In this document: positions 36,183-48,018 of the stretch, in pieces
How the letters are laid out: each line of letters starts with the position of its first letter
Position numbering within the stretch: position 1 is the stretch's first letter
Assembly (NCBI GenBank): GCA_030015575.1
Contig: JASDDO010000024.1
Coordinates: 215,098,996-215,162,995 of the forward strand
Reading direction: 5' to 3'
Origin: Agapanthus africanus
Lineage: Eukaryota; Streptophyta; Magnoliopsida; Asparagales; Amaryllidaceae
DNA: 64,000 nucleotides
Notes under the pieces: model-generated
Databases searched by the model: none
Told to the model about the DNA's origin: nothing
The model's input: only the letters and a program-made list of their open reading frames with translations
Program-made: the position numbers and the translations under genes

Positions 36183-36537
36183 TAGGTTAGTTGGGTTGAT
36201 TCTTTTGTAGTTGGGTATTGTACCCAATACACGAATCAGAATGCCCGTGTTTAGGAAACATGTCCTGCCACCTTGCCGGTTACCATTCTTGAATCACATT
36301 CTTCCTGATGATATCTTTTATGACGTGCAAACTTACTTTGCATGTCGACTCGAAAAACCTGAGTTCTTGTTATCTCTAGGACTTAAGCGACTTGGGTGGA
36401 GTTAAGTAATTGTGGCTATGATACCGCGGCATAGTTACAATGCGGTACTCTATTTAAGTATCTTGGAGTTCTAGCCTTGATCTATATATTAAATCTATCA
36501 TCATACTAATGTTGGGTGTTGTCTTGATTTCAGGAAT

Positions 36538-37311
36538 ATGGCAGGTAAGAATTTGAAGACGTACCAGAGGCGTGTGGACGAAGCCGCCATGCTTGGAGTG
36601 ATAAGAGGAATGCTGGAGAATCAAAAGAGACAGACTGAGCTGATCCAGCAGCAAGCAGACTCGTTTCAGGAAGGTTTGCAGATCGTTCAGCAGTCTGTGA
36701 ACAACGTTGGAGCTAAGCCAGTTGACCGAGTAGGGACCGTAGCAGATTTCAGACGTTTGGGTCCGTCTACCTTTACTGGTTTGGAGGAGCCGTTGCCAGC
36801 CGAGCAGTGGCTAGTTGACACGGAGAATTTGTTGATTGCGGCACAGATTCCAGATGACAAAAGAGTTGATGTGGTACGCATTCAGTTAGTAGACTACGCC
36901 CGAGAATGGTGGCTTGTGGAGGAGACCCGCTTGCCCAAACCGATCAAATGGGCGGATTTTTCTAAGAGTTTCCTGGAGAAGTTCTTCCCGCGAACTGCAC
37001 GGGAGGAAATGGAAGAGAAGTTTATTGAGCTAAGGCAGAATGGAGCACCCCGTGGATGTGCATGCAGCAGAATGGACGAGACTCAGTATTTTTGCTGGAC
37101 CTTTAGTTGCCAACGATGCAGACAGGGCACGGAGGTTCATGCGCAGACTGGACGGGGACATCCAGAGGCAGATTGTCTTCCTGGGTTTGACCACTTTCTC
37201 ACAAATACTTGCAGCAGCCAAGAGCAGCAGAGTTTATCTGGGATGAAAGGGAGTTTGCAGCAGACAGCAGTTGCGTTAAGGAAGCAGTTCGGTCGGGCCG
37301 GTCGAGTTTAG
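36538..37311 (+). pseudogene. G2 Gag, frameshifted and truncated
   Basis: The N-terminal frame is a clear Ty3/gypsy capsid: FRRLGPSTFTGLEEPLPAEQWLVD, then RIQLVDYAREWW and WADFSKSFLEKFFP. Near 37040 the capsid continues in another frame (37040-37246) with AAEWTRLSIFAGPLV, DRARRFMRRLDGDIQRQI and LGLTTFSQILAAAK, so there is a frameshift. After about 37250 the usual zinc knuckle and the protease are absent; the RT leader starts only about 130 bp later. The start ATG at 36538 is the usual distance from the primer site for this group. The protein would form the particle shell; here it is not functional. Confidence 0.88.
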
Positions 37312-37386
37312 GGCTAGGCCGACAAACAATATTCTTGCATCAATGGAAGTGATGAAAGTAAAGAGCCGAATGTTGTTCGTGATTCT

Positions 37387-38612
37387 ATGGACGTATTTGA
37401 AGATATATCGGATTTACCGCCGAAGCGAGACGTGGAGTTCACGATTGACCTTATTCCTGGTGCAGCGCCAGTATCTAAAGCGTATTATCCAATGGCGCCA
37501 GTGGAATTGGAAGAAGTTAAGAAACAAGTTGCTGAATTGCTTGAGAAGGGTTGGATTCGAAGCAGCAACTCGCCTTGGGGAGCTCCAGTTCTTCTAGTAA
37601 AGAAGAAGGATGGCACGAGAAGGATGTGCATCGACTATCGAGAATTAAACCGGGTGACTATCAAGAACAAGTACCCGATCCCTCGCATTAGAGAACTTTT
37701 TGAGCAGCTTAGTGGCGCGAGGGTATTCTCGAAGCTGGATTTGCGATCCGGATATCATCAGGTCTGAGTGAAAGCAGAAGATATTTGCAAGACGGCGTTT
37801 CGAACTCGGTATGGACATTACGAGTACTTAGTAATGCCCTTCAGAGTAACGAATGCGCCGGCAATATTCATGGATTTGATGAACCGAATCTTTTCACCGT
37901 TCTTGGAACAGTTTATTGTGGTATTCATTGACGATATTCTGGTTTACTCGAAGAGTTTTGAGGAGCATGCTGAGCATTTGAAGATCGCACTGCAGACATT
38001 GAGACAGGAGAAATTGTATGCGAAGATGAGTAAGTGCGAATTTTGGCTGGAAGAAGTGAAGTTTCTGGGGCATGTTGTGTCGGGCGATGGAATCGCCGTC
38101 GATCCCGAAAAGATTGCAGCAGTTCGAGATTGGCCGATTCCAAAGAATGTAGCTGAGATAAGAAGTTTCCTTGGATTAGCCGGGTACTACAGGAGATTTG
38201 TGGAGAACTTCGCTCGTTTGGCAGAGCCGTTGACCAAGCTTACGCGCAAGGAGGTGCCTTTCGTATGGACGGATAAATGTACGTTAGCTTTTGAGACGTT
38301 GAAGCAGAAGTTGATAACCGCCCCTATCCTGACCGTACCAGACAATTCCGGAGGATTGGTGTTTCACAGCGACGCAACTGGAAAAGGATTGGGATGTGTT
38401 TTGATGCAGCATGGGAAAGTTGTAGCATACGCATCGAGACAACTGAAGACTCATGAGAAGAATTATCCAACTCATGACTTAGAGCTCGCGGCTGTGATCT
38501 TCGCTTTGAAGATTTGGAGACACTAACTTTTGGGCGAGAGAGTCGAAGTTTTTACGGATCACAAGAGTTTGAAGTATGTGTTCACTCAGAAGGAGTTGAA
38601 CATGAGGCACGT
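37387..38612 (+). pseudogene. G2 reverse transcriptase and RNase H
   Basis: RT opens with [20 protein letters not shown] and continues through [40 protein letters not shown], the active site FIDDILVYS (both Asp intact) and [15 protein letters not shown]. RNase H follows from about 38340 with [28 protein letters not shown] and [14 protein letters not shown]. Breaks: a TGA stop at 37765-37767 in place of an Arg codon position (a CpG-type C-to-T change), a TAA stop at 38524-38526, and a one-base loss near 38608 after which the frame continues at +2. Otherwise the sequence is well preserved. Confidence 0.93.
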
Positions 38613-40247
38613 AGATGGTTGGAGCTGATGGCCGACTACGACCTTGATCTTAAGTACCATCCGGGAAAAGTTAACGTCGTGCCGGATGCGCTTAGTCGGT
38701 TACCAGCAATTCAGGTGTTAACTACGCAGAGGGAGATCATTTCAGATTTTCGAAGATTTGACTTGGAAGTTGTGCTACCGCGTTCTACGGGACAGTTGAT
38801 GCAATTGCAAGTACAGTCGTCTTTGATTGAGAAAATTAAAGCAGCACAATCACAGGATCCTAGACTGCAAAGGTTTCGAGAGCAGGTTGAAGCCGGACTA
38901 CGAACAGATTTACTGGTCCACGAAGATGGTTCGTTGAGGTACGGTAGCCGTTTGTGTGTGCCAAAGGGGGATGTTCATGAAGAGCTTATGAAGGAGGCAC
39001 ACAGTTCAGCTTACTCTGTACATCCAGGAGGCACAAAGATGTACCGAGATATTCGACCGCATTTCTGGTGGGAAGGCATGAAACGGGAGATTGCTCACTT
39101 CGTGGCTAAGTGCTTGGTGTGTCAGCAAGTCAAGGCTGAACACCAAAGGGTTGCTGGTTTATTGCAACCACTTCCGATTCCTCGGTGGAAGTGGGAACAC
39201 ATAACCATGGATTTCGTGACGGCTTTACCGCGGAGTCCAAAACACAACAATGCAGTATGGGTGATGGTTGATCGGTTGACCAAGGCATCTCACTTTATCC
39301 CTTTCCGGGTTGGTCAATCAACAGAGACTTTGGCAGAACGGTACATGCAGGAGATTGTAAGACTGCATGGCGTACCGGTGAGCATCGTGTCCGATCGGGA
39401 CACTCGGTTCTTATCACACTTCTGGAGGAGTTTACAGGAAAGTTTGGGGACTCGATTGAAGTTTAGCACAGCTTATCATCCTCAAACTGATGGTCAGTCG
39501 GAGAGAACGATCCAAACTCTTGAAGACATGTTGAGAGCATGCATGTTGGACTTTAAGGGTTCGTGGGAGGATCATCTACACTTGGTGGAGTTTTCTTACA
39601 ACAATAGTTTCCAAGCAACTATCCAGATGGGTCCGTTTGAAGCTTTGTATGGTCGTAAGGGTCGTTCACCTGTTTGTTGGGATGATGTTGGTGAACGAAG
39701 ATTATCGGGACCAGATTTGGTGGTACAGACAGTTGAGAAGGTTAACACTATCAGAAAGCATATGAAGGCAGCTCAAGACAGACAGAAAAGTTGGGCTGAC
39801 ACGTCAAGAAGACCTCTAGAGTTCGCCGTGGGTGATTTGGTATTCTTGAAAATATCACCGACTAGAGGGGTGATTCGTTTTGGGAGTCGAGGGAAGCTTA
39901 GTCCTCGATTCGTTGGACCCTTCGAGATATTGGAGCGCGTTGGAGAGGTAGCGTACCGTTTGGCGTTACCGCGGTCCTTGACAGGTGTGCACGATGTGTT
40001 TCACGTATCTCAACTACGAAGGTATGTTCGAGATGAAACACACGTCTTGGATCATTCGGAGTTAACAGTACGGGAAGACCTGACTTTTGAGGAGCGACCG
40101 GTTGAAATCGTGGATCGAAGGGAAAAGGTCCTTAAGAACAAGGTTATCCCCCTTGTGCTAGTTTCTTGGGGTAATCGATCGCATGGAGAGTCCACTTGGG
40201 AACGAGAAGACGAGATCCGACAGAAGTTTCCTCACATTTTCCTGTAG
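38514..40247 (+). CDS. pol: G2 end of RNase H, integrase and chromodomain
   Basis: The real polyprotein sequence begins near residue 30 ([20 protein letters not shown]); the residues before it are an out-of-frame reading. Then come the connection domain, an HHCC zinc finger (residues about 165-205, with H-S-S...H-P-G-G and C-L-V-C) and the integrase core. That core has [10 protein letters not shown] (first Asp), IVSDRDTRF (second) and [20 protein letters not shown] (Glu). A GPFEIL...[11 protein letters not shown] segment follows. The last 50 or so residues ([14 protein letters not shown] to [12 protein letters not shown]) are a chromodomain, which directs chromovirus integration to certain chromatin. 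All catalytic residues are present. It is open to its stop but cannot be expressed as part of a full Gag-Pol because of the upstream breaks. Confidence 0.92.
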   Translation: METLTFGRESRSFYGSQEFEVCVHSEGVEHEARRWLELMADYDLDLKYHPGKVNVVPDALSRLPAIQVLTTQREIISDFRRFDLEVVLPRSTGQLMQLQVQSSLIEKIKAAQSQDPRLQRFREQVEAGLRTDLLVHEDGSLRYGSRLCVPKGDVHEELMKEAHSSAYSVHPGGTKMYRDIRPHFWWEGMKREIAHFVAKCLVCQQVKAEHQRVAGLLQPLPIPRWKWEHITMDFVTALPRSPKHNNAVWVMVDRLTKASHFIPFRVGQSTETLAERYMQEIVRLHGVPVSIVSDRDTRFLSHFWRSLQESLGTRLKFSTAYHPQTDGQSERTIQTLEDMLRACMLDFKGSWEDHLHLVEFSYNNSFQATIQMGPFEALYGRKGRSPVCWDDVGERRLSGPDLVVQTVEKVNTIRKHMKAAQDRQKSWADTSRRPLEFAVGDLVFLKISPTRGVIRFGSRGKLSPRFVGPFEILERVGEVAYRLALPRSLTGVHDVFHVSQLRRYVRDETHVLDHSELTVREDLTFEERPVEIVDRREKVLKNKVIPLVLVSWGNRSHGESTWEREDEIRQKFPHIFL

Positions 40248-40306
40248 TTTTCTATCTTGTATTCTTGGAATTTCGAGGACGAAATTCTTTTTGTAGTTGG
40301 GTATAA
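40248..40306 (+). other. G2 3' untranslated segment and polypurine-tract region
   Basis: Short stretch between the pol stop and the 3' LTR with tttcgaggacgaaattcttt and gtagttgggtataa, the usual text before Tekay/Del 3' LTRs. The exact purine primer is not obvious. Confidence 0.6.
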
Positions 40307-43156
40307 TGTAACACCCGAGCCCAATACTACTATTTTCTGTTATTTGTTGAGCATTAGATATTACTCATTTCATTTATCTTGCTTGTTTGGGTCTTACTGT
40401 AAAATTTTATCTGGCAAGGTCATTTCTGCATATAACAAATTTTAGCAACTAAAGTAAAATTAAAAATATCTATCTTGGCATACTCGACACCCCTAGCCGT
40501 GTAGTAGCGTCCGCGCGTCGAGTTCTCGTCCCGTTCGGTGAAACGGGCGAGTTTGGACGACTACGCGCGCGTACAGGTGTCCGGCTTGGGGGTATACTTT
40601 TTAATCATAAAACATTCCATTTTAAGATTTGGAACCCGCTTAAAATTCTATTATTTAAATTTCAAATTTTGGACCCAACCCGGGCGCGATTTGGAAATGT
40701 TTCATTTAGCTCCAAAATCTCAAATTAATATAATATTTAAACCATATATATATTCGTTAACTTATAAGATTTACTGTTAACTTAAATCTTTCTAAATCTT
40801 TTAAATATTCTTTTTTAAAACCTCTGCATTCTCCTCTGGCCAATCACGGGGCTCTTAACCCCCGTGGGCCCCTCCTCTAACGTCTCTCTCTCTCTAATTT
40901 CTCTCTCCCTATCTCTATCTCTAATTTCTCTATCTCTCTCTCTCTCTAATCTCTCATATTTCTCTCTCTCTCTAATTTCTTTACCTCCCTCTCTCTCTAT
41001 ATATATATACCATCCCCTGCATCTTTTTCCTTCACGAGAAAACCCATCGCGACCTAGCCCTAGCCGCCTCCACCGTCGCCACCGCAGCTCCGACGCCGGC
41101 GCCAGTGCCACCGTTGCCCTCGCCTCCACCTCCTCGTACCAACCTCGACATCCCCTCCTTCTCCCCGTGTGCACGTCGTCACCGCAGCAACCCCCGTGCC
41201 TTCTCTGTACGGCCGGAGACATCGCCGGCGACCTTCGTCGTCGTCACCCGCGCCACCTTCACCGCCTCCTCACCACTTGCGCACTCCAGACCCGACCAGC
41301 CCCTCTCCATCTCCACTTTCTTCCCCGTTTCCATACCCGCAGCCCTAGCCGTCGCCTGCAACCTCCTCGCCGGCGCCCCACCGCCGTCGAACCCATCGCT
41401 GGCACGCCCTCTGCAACACCAGTAAGCCCTCTCTCCCCTTCCTCCTTCCATTTTCCCTCCGGTTTATCCCTTGGCCGTGCATTAACTTTTCCGGTTGTTT
41501 TGTCGCTGTTCACCGGAATCCGGCCGTGCCGGTGGCGTGTCCTGATGATCCAGCAGAGTACTCTGACCCGTGAGGTCCCTTGGTTCGTCGTTTGGGTTCA
41601 ATCCGTGAACCGTGCGTTCGTCGCGTGTTTCCCCGCCGACGTTACGTTCCGTTTTTCTCGGTTCGCGACCCGTCGAGGCAAGTATCACTTGCTACATGCT
41701 ATACTATACAATTATATATGTTTGACTCATTAAACCTGCAAAACTTAACTCGGTATAGTTATTTTCTCATTTGGTTGCAATATGACATATATCATTTTAC
41801 AGTTAACATAGAAATTACAATTTGCCACTTTTAACCTAAGAACCAAGTTTACCTGTTAATCACATTTTACTGTTTAATGGATTGTAGCACTTTCCCATGT
41901 AGTTCTATTACATTCGGATATTCGTATTCAAAGGTTTGATATAACTGTATTGCATCATCATTTAAACTGTTGCACCGCTAAGGGTGCTCAAAACCTGTTA
42001 ATATAATAAAACGGCTGCACTATATTAATGCACTATTGTGATTGAATGAGACTGCTTATTGTTGTTTAATTTATTGCTTATTTCCTGCTGCTAATCCCCT
42101 GTTTGATTATATATATATATATCTGTTGTGAGCACACCCACGATATTGTTACATCCTGACTTGACTTTGTCACACATGATATATATTGATACACCTGACA
42201 TGGTACCGTTTACTGTTGACTTGACCTGATGTACCATGACCTGACCTATTACCTGATCTCGTGCCTAATTCCAACAAACCTGACATGTTGTCCTCATAGA
42301 CCATTCCTGTTGTCTATCCAGACAAACCTGCTGTTACCTGATCCGGTGTTGGCATTAGTTCTTGATTACTGAACACCTGACTCGACATATATAACTTGGG
42401 GGTATGGGGAAATCAAAAGTGTAAACTAAAGTGTAACTTAAAAGGGTATTACTTGATCCGTGGTCCCGGGGGGTAACGGGACAGAGCCATTCGTGACTCT
42501 TACATTTTCCTGATCCGTGGTCCCGGGGGGTAACGGGACAGAACCACTCTTGGTTCACATATTCCTGATCCGTGGTCCCGGGGGGTAACGGGACATATCC
42601 TTTGAGTTACATGGAGGATTACTCAAATTGATTTCAAAGACTTTAGAATAGAAAACCTGATAGAACAATTTAGTTACCCACTGCACACTACCCTGCACTG
42701 CTTGTTTCATACTATTGCTTTATTCATGTTTATTTCTGCATTGCCTATTACACTGTTCATATTATATTACTGGTTGACATGACGCGCTGACGTCTGGGTT
42801 TTGCATGGCCCAGATTCCGTACCGCTGTCGCAGTCCGAGCAGGAGTACTTCAGCCAGCAGGCTGAGCTGTGATGTGTTAGTATTAGTTAGTTTTATTTCC
42901 TGCATTTATTTCCTGATGTGAGCCCGCATTATGGGACATACTTTTCAGTTATTTGTATTGGATCATTTGCTTCCGCATTTATTTATTATTGACTCCTGTT
43001 ATTCTGGATTATGGACATGTTTTAGATAGTTTTATCTTGTTCTTGATATCTCTACAGCCGTAATGTGACTGTGGATGGATACTTCCTACCTACAGGTAGC
43101 ATGGTTGGCTATGTCACGTGCCCAATCTAGCGTACTCTGGGAAGCGGGGCGTGACA
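40307..43156 (+). repeat. G2 3' LTR
   Basis: 2850 bp, starting tgtaacacccgag and ending ggaagcggggcgtgaca, followed by duplication gatcg. Nearly identical to the 5' LTR. Differences include one fewer 55-bp repeat unit, different CT-microsatellite lengths (40882-41000) and a longer TA run at 42110-42121. Confidence 0.95.
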
Positions 43157-43161
43157 GATCG

Positions 43162-45464
43162 TCGGCCCTTTCCTCATCGAATAAGGTGCAGGATATATCA
43201 CATATACCGCTGTGCAAAGCAAAAACTATAGAAGCAATCAAAAGACAAACCGAGGGTTGTAGCATCTGCCAGTTATTGCTAAAGGGGTCACTCCCAGTGA
43301 AGGGATCTCGGCCCTTTCCTTATCGAATAAGGTGCAGGATGTTCTACAAGGAACACCGCGATGCAAAGTAAGAACTGTAGCTACCTGTTTTATTTTTGAA
43401 ATTCGATTCTACATCTTTTAGGTTTATTTTCTTTCATTAATCTCATTAATGAATGTCCCATCATTTAAGTCCACCTAAACATCACAGATAAATACAACGT
43501 ACGCTTATGCCATCCGCATTCGCCTCGATGTCCCGTCTGCACCATTAGGTTAGGTAACTAACGGCAGAGCGGGGTAGGGCTAGCATGGGTGTAAAACATA
43601 AGCAACGTCTATATAATATATCATATATAGTATATACAGTATCCATCTGTACAAATCACATAATCACATCACAGATAACGCAGCAGAAAATATCATATGA
43701 AATATTGGATATACTAGGACGTCCGTGTTTTATTTTGAGCCTGTATAAAACACGGATTCCACGGTCGTGATGAATAGCCAATCCCACACCCCTAGACCCC
43801 TACGAGAGCGACAAGTAACCCTACCAATTCTAGAGTTAGGATACCCGGACTCGACTCCTCGAGATGGTCTCCCACTGGACCCTAGAACCCGGTTACTTGT
43901 GCTCCCCGCCTTGGGTCTATCCTAATGCGGAAAAGTAAATAATATACAATGGTGACATCATCCTCAACCCGGAAGTGCCCCAATAAAAGAATATTACATA
44001 CAAGTTTTTTACATGAATGAAAAATGAAAAACACTCATCTCACATAAAAAAAAACCTGGCTATTCAAACACGACGATCCAATATAACATATCCAGCAACA
44101 CATAACATCACATGATATCAACGTAAGTAAATATGCCCATCCCAATTGTCGTTGACATATAGCAACGAAACCGGTGATATCGCATATTACACTTACGGTC
44201 GCAGAAAAGAAAATGTAAAACTACAACAGTTGGAATCCGCAACCTGCATAGACATCGCATGCCTAACCAAATGAATTCCTTAGACATCGCATGCCTAACA
44301 ATTATAAACCACGCATTTTAGTCTCATTATCGAAAACTCTTTTCAATATCAGGTCGGGCAATTCAACAAGATTCCCGACATCCAAAACGAATGCTCGTCG
44401 CAAACTTTAGTAGACGGCCGCACCCCCGATACCGTCGACGAAGTGCACTAAGGCAGAACACCGCTGCCGCGAGCACCCGAACGGATGCTCTCGGCGACGG
44501 GGTTCTCCTACAGTCACTTTATCGGGGCTATGGGGCGTGGCTATCTATTAAGTTTACCGGCGAGTATCCGCATACGCAACGTGATTGCAACGGACTTTTG
44601 ATCACATCAAAATCCCGTGGCAACCGATCAAGTGAGACTAAACTGCTAGATTTATAACATTCAAATCAGTTATCTCATAACTATTTGTGGATTCCAAATA
44701 TTGTATCACATTCCAGATAAATAGACAATGTTAAACTTTCCGATCGAACAATCAAACACCCAAGTTTTCCCGAAAAGCTCAACACATGAAATAAGTTCAA
44801 AAACATCCACTTCATGCCACAGTACCAACGGTCCAGCCGTAGAAGGGTCAAGCCAACGCCTCACATGTGGCATGTCGTACTGCCCCAAACCCTAAGGTTC
44901 AAAGGGCAGTTCAAGACGGTCACATAATCGAGTTAAGGTTTGTTGTCTTCTAGAGGGTCCATCGAGTTACTTGCACTACTTAGAACATTCTTAAACTTCG
45001 GAAAAATCCAACACTTGGAAATTTCCCGGCAGGGGAAAAAGTGGGTATTTATATCCGGTCGAACTTTTTAACATGTTCTAAAATTACCCGGAAAAAAAAA
45101 CAAAGTTAAACAATCCGATCGAAACATCGAGTCCCCAAAACAACCCAGAAAACTCAACTGTTGAGTATAATTTAAAAATTCCTAGAAACACAGGAAATTC
45201 AGTTGGGAATTACTGTGCAAAGCAAGTGACAAGAGTCACCTTTATGGCCGCGGAACCGCCGCGCAAGCCAGGGTGGGGCCGCGGTTCCGCGGCTCATTGG
45301 TCGATATAGGCGCACGTGCTGCACAGTAACTCCTAAAAAACCCTGCTGAATTTTCTGGATAAAATCCACAATTTCAGAAAATGTACAGAAAAGGGTTTTG
45401 TTTAGGGTTTCGGGGTTCGATCGGGTTTCTAACTTCGTCAACACTTCGCCTAAAACTCTAGCTA
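43162..45464 (-). other. E3 leader, part right of G2
   Basis: About 2.3 kb with no recognisable gag. It carries the rest of the cut leader repeat (to about 43215), a second copy (about 43280-43345), a cccctagacccctacgag block near 43790, and a CCGCGG doublet at 45246-45292. Open frames on both strands are short and unlike known proteins. Confidence 0.6.
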
Positions 45465-45477
45465 GGCTCTGATACCA
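45465..45477 (-). other. E3 primer-binding site
   Basis: Plus strand ggctctgatacca, complementary to initiator tRNA-Met, one base from the LTR edge at 45479. Confidence 0.9.
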
Positions 45478-45478
45478 T

Positions 45479-47680
45479 TGTAGGGTTCCTAGGCACACTC
45501 ATGAGGTTCTACAACTGCTCAACCATGCCAAAATCAAATTTTTTACATGTGCCGAGAAACCCTAATGCAAGATCCTTACTAGAGGTAAGGCGATATACAT
45601 ACAAGTTAACAACTTTATCTACAAGTGAAAGGGACTACAACCTTTGTAGATCCGATCCTCCACTTCTTTAGCTCCGTGTTGACGTCCCTCCGCTGCGATC
45701 ATCGGGATCCCGGACTCTAGCGTTGGTTTCGTCGGAGAAATAAGCGGGCTAGATCGATGACTTCGATGCCGAAGATGATCTACGTCGAGGCGACTCAAAC
45801 TCAAGCTCCATCTTCACTAGGTCGTGAAACTTGTGAAGATAACATACTCTACTACATGGCAAGTTGTAGAGGATGAAGAAATAGGAAGTGGGTTCACTTT
45901 AGAATTGGATTTCTCACTTGATTTCTTCACTTGGAATTTTCAAGAAAGCTTTCTTCACTTCATGAAGAAGAAGAAGAAGGAAAATGAATAATGAATTATC
46001 TCAAAAAGAAAATTCAAGTGAAGTCTATCATTTATCAACCATGGGTGAGTAAACTCATGTAGAGAGTAAACTAGGGTTTAGGCTAATGGTTAGGTTAATG
46101 AACAAAACAAAATGGCAAGACTTTTCAAAGATGCTATGAAGCTTCATGAAGCTTCAAGCCAAAAGAAGAAAAGCCACCATTTAGTTTTTCCAAAATTAAT
46201 AAAGAAAATAAAACCCTAACCATTAACCTAAACTTAGTGTAAGTCATACACACACCCAAGTTTGCATGTATCATCAAACATGATACAAACTAGTGCACAA
46301 ACATATATCATATATACAACTTGTGCACATCAAGTGAGAAAATCAATCTTAAGTGAACAAATACTAGTTAATATAAAGTAATATATCAAATATATAATCA
46401 TACATTAAATCATTAAATCAACACTTGATTTAATGATCCGGTCATACTGCATATAACCGACTAATATCAAGTGTATCAATATATCGAATCAACATTTAAT
46501 TCGGTAACCCGGCAATATCACATATAACCGTCCGATGATACAAATCGCGAGAATAGAACACAGTATCACATACTGGTATTATTCTCGGTCCCGCACATAT
46601 CTCATATGCGCTCCTATTTCGTTTCGCTTGAGCCAGGAAACCCCTGTGTAGGACTCTGAAGAATCGTCAATACGCCGGCAGTAGGTGATGATCATATCAA
46701 ACACCCACAAGCCGCAAGCGGTCTGCTAAACGTAACGGCCATCCGGGTATTGAGCGATCAGAAGATCAACGAACAAGCCCGCTCACACTCCTGTGAATCC
46801 AACCAATAACACTTATCGTACAGTCCGGTCTGTTCGTCTGATATGTCGCATATCTCGCCTAAGGGTGGTAAACGTCAGACCCCAGTAGCTCGATAAGTCA
46901 TGCCGATGTAAGGTCCATAACAAGCATAAAACTACTGATAACACTTACCAGTAAATCAGTGCAACCCTGGCCAGGGATTTCCAGTTATGGCCAGTCGAGC
47001 ATAGCGCAACATCAACCCCCAATACCGGGAGAGACGAATCCCCTCTTATCGCTCATTGCCTCCATGTGAATCGGGACTGTACCCAAAAACCACATGTTTG
47101 CACGACTCGGTAGAGCCATGGTAGGGTGGAAATCAAACCACAGTGGAAGACACACAAGACTCTATGACGATCTCGGGTCAACAGGCTAAGCTGTACCAGT
47201 GTCACCAGAGAACTGCCATCTGACGTGAGGTATAATACCATCTGGGAGTTCTCGGCGAGTCCGTTCAGTGTACCCAGTCTCCACTGAGCACCCGCATACC
47301 ATCTCTGATGTCAAACACCAATGGATATGGGATCATCCATCGCCCATCACATGGGTCGAGAAGATATACGCTAGTCTACTCTGGAATATCGATGCCCCGT
47401 CTCGATATTCCCACGATTAGGAACATTGAAGGATGTACTCATGGACTACCCAGGCCCCACTAGTATGATCTACATCATAGTCCTGGAAGTCGAGCACACA
47501 TCCTAAGGGCTTTATCAACATGTAATAGAGAGACTGCAAGTATACATGTTAAGATAAAGAGCAACCAGATAGCGTACTATCATGTCGAGCAAGAAAGTCC
47601 TACCTATATATGTCCCAGCATCCACTACAATATACATCTCATGTACAGTAATGGCCTCTAGGGCATACATATAACTAACA
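45479..47680 (-). repeat. E3 5' LTR
   Basis: 2202 bp, plus-strand start tgtagggttcctagg and end ataactaaca. Matches 27504-29704 with scattered single-base differences. Followed by tcgac, the right copy of the target duplication. Confidence 0.93.
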
Positions 47681-47685
47681 TCGAC

Positions 47686-48013
47686 TGTATACACTAGTCT
47701 ACTCTGGAGTATCGATGCCCTGTCTCGAAACTCCTACGACTAGGGACCTTTTAAGGATGTGCTTATAGACTACCAGCTCCCACGTATATGATCACCCTCA
47801 TACTGCTGGCAGTCAAGCAAGAATCCTAGGGGCTCTATCAACGCGCAATAGTGACCTGTAAGGTCACTTAAAGTAGTACACGATGATAAAGATAAACCAG
47901 ATAGCATACTATCATCTTGAGTAAGACTGTCCTATCGGGATAGGTCCTCCATCAATCATTGCAATCACGTGCCTGTGATCCAATAATTGACTCTGAGGGC
48001 ACTATCTCCAACA
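47686..48013 (-). repeat. E2 5' LTR, remaining part
   Basis: 328 bp continuing the E2 LTR after E3, from tgtatacactagtct to atctccaaca. It matches 19587-19914. The following caacc (48014-48018) is the E2 target duplication. Confidence 0.92.
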
Positions 48014-48018
48014 CAACC

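Larger units (their letters stand above)
33291..43156 (+). mobile_element. G2: Ty3/gypsy chromovirus (Tekay/Del type), innermost insertion
   Basis: A 9866-bp element with perfect 5-bp duplication gatcg (33286-33290 and 43157-43161). It has LTRs of 2869 and 2850 bp, a tRNA-Met primer site, gag, then RT, RNase H, integrase and a C-terminal chromodomain in gypsy order. The long LTRs and chromodomain fit the Tekay/Del group. The LTRs differ at very few positions, so it is the youngest layer here. It is nonetheless defective: the region for the Gag zinc knuckle and protease is missing and there are two stops and two frameshifts. Confidence 0.95.
27504..47680 (-). mobile_element. E3: Ty1/copia element inserted in the E2 LTR
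   Basis: The 3' LTR is 27504-29704 (2201 bp) and the 5' LTR 45479-47680 (2202 bp), with the primer site next to the latter. Target duplication is tcgat/tcgac (27499-27503 and 47681-47685, one transition apart). Without G2 it is about 10.3 kb. Pol order on the minus strand is protease, pre-integrase, integrase, linker, RT. It is related to E1 and E2 over LTR, polypurine tract, leader and pol. Several stops and altered active sites show it is not functional. Confidence 0.92.
17776..48013 (-). mobile_element. E2: Ty1/copia element inserted in E1
   Basis: Bounded by the perfect duplication caacc (17771-17775 and 48014-48018). The 3' LTR is 17776-19914, the interior 19915-25692, and the 5' LTR 25693-27503 plus 47686-48013, split by E3. 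Both LTRs are 2139 bp once E3 and its duplication are removed. The polypurine tract and primer site are both in minus orientation. Own length is about 10.06 kb. Pol is recognisable only as decayed RT and integrase pieces, and I find no clear gag, so it is not autonomous. Confidence 0.92.
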
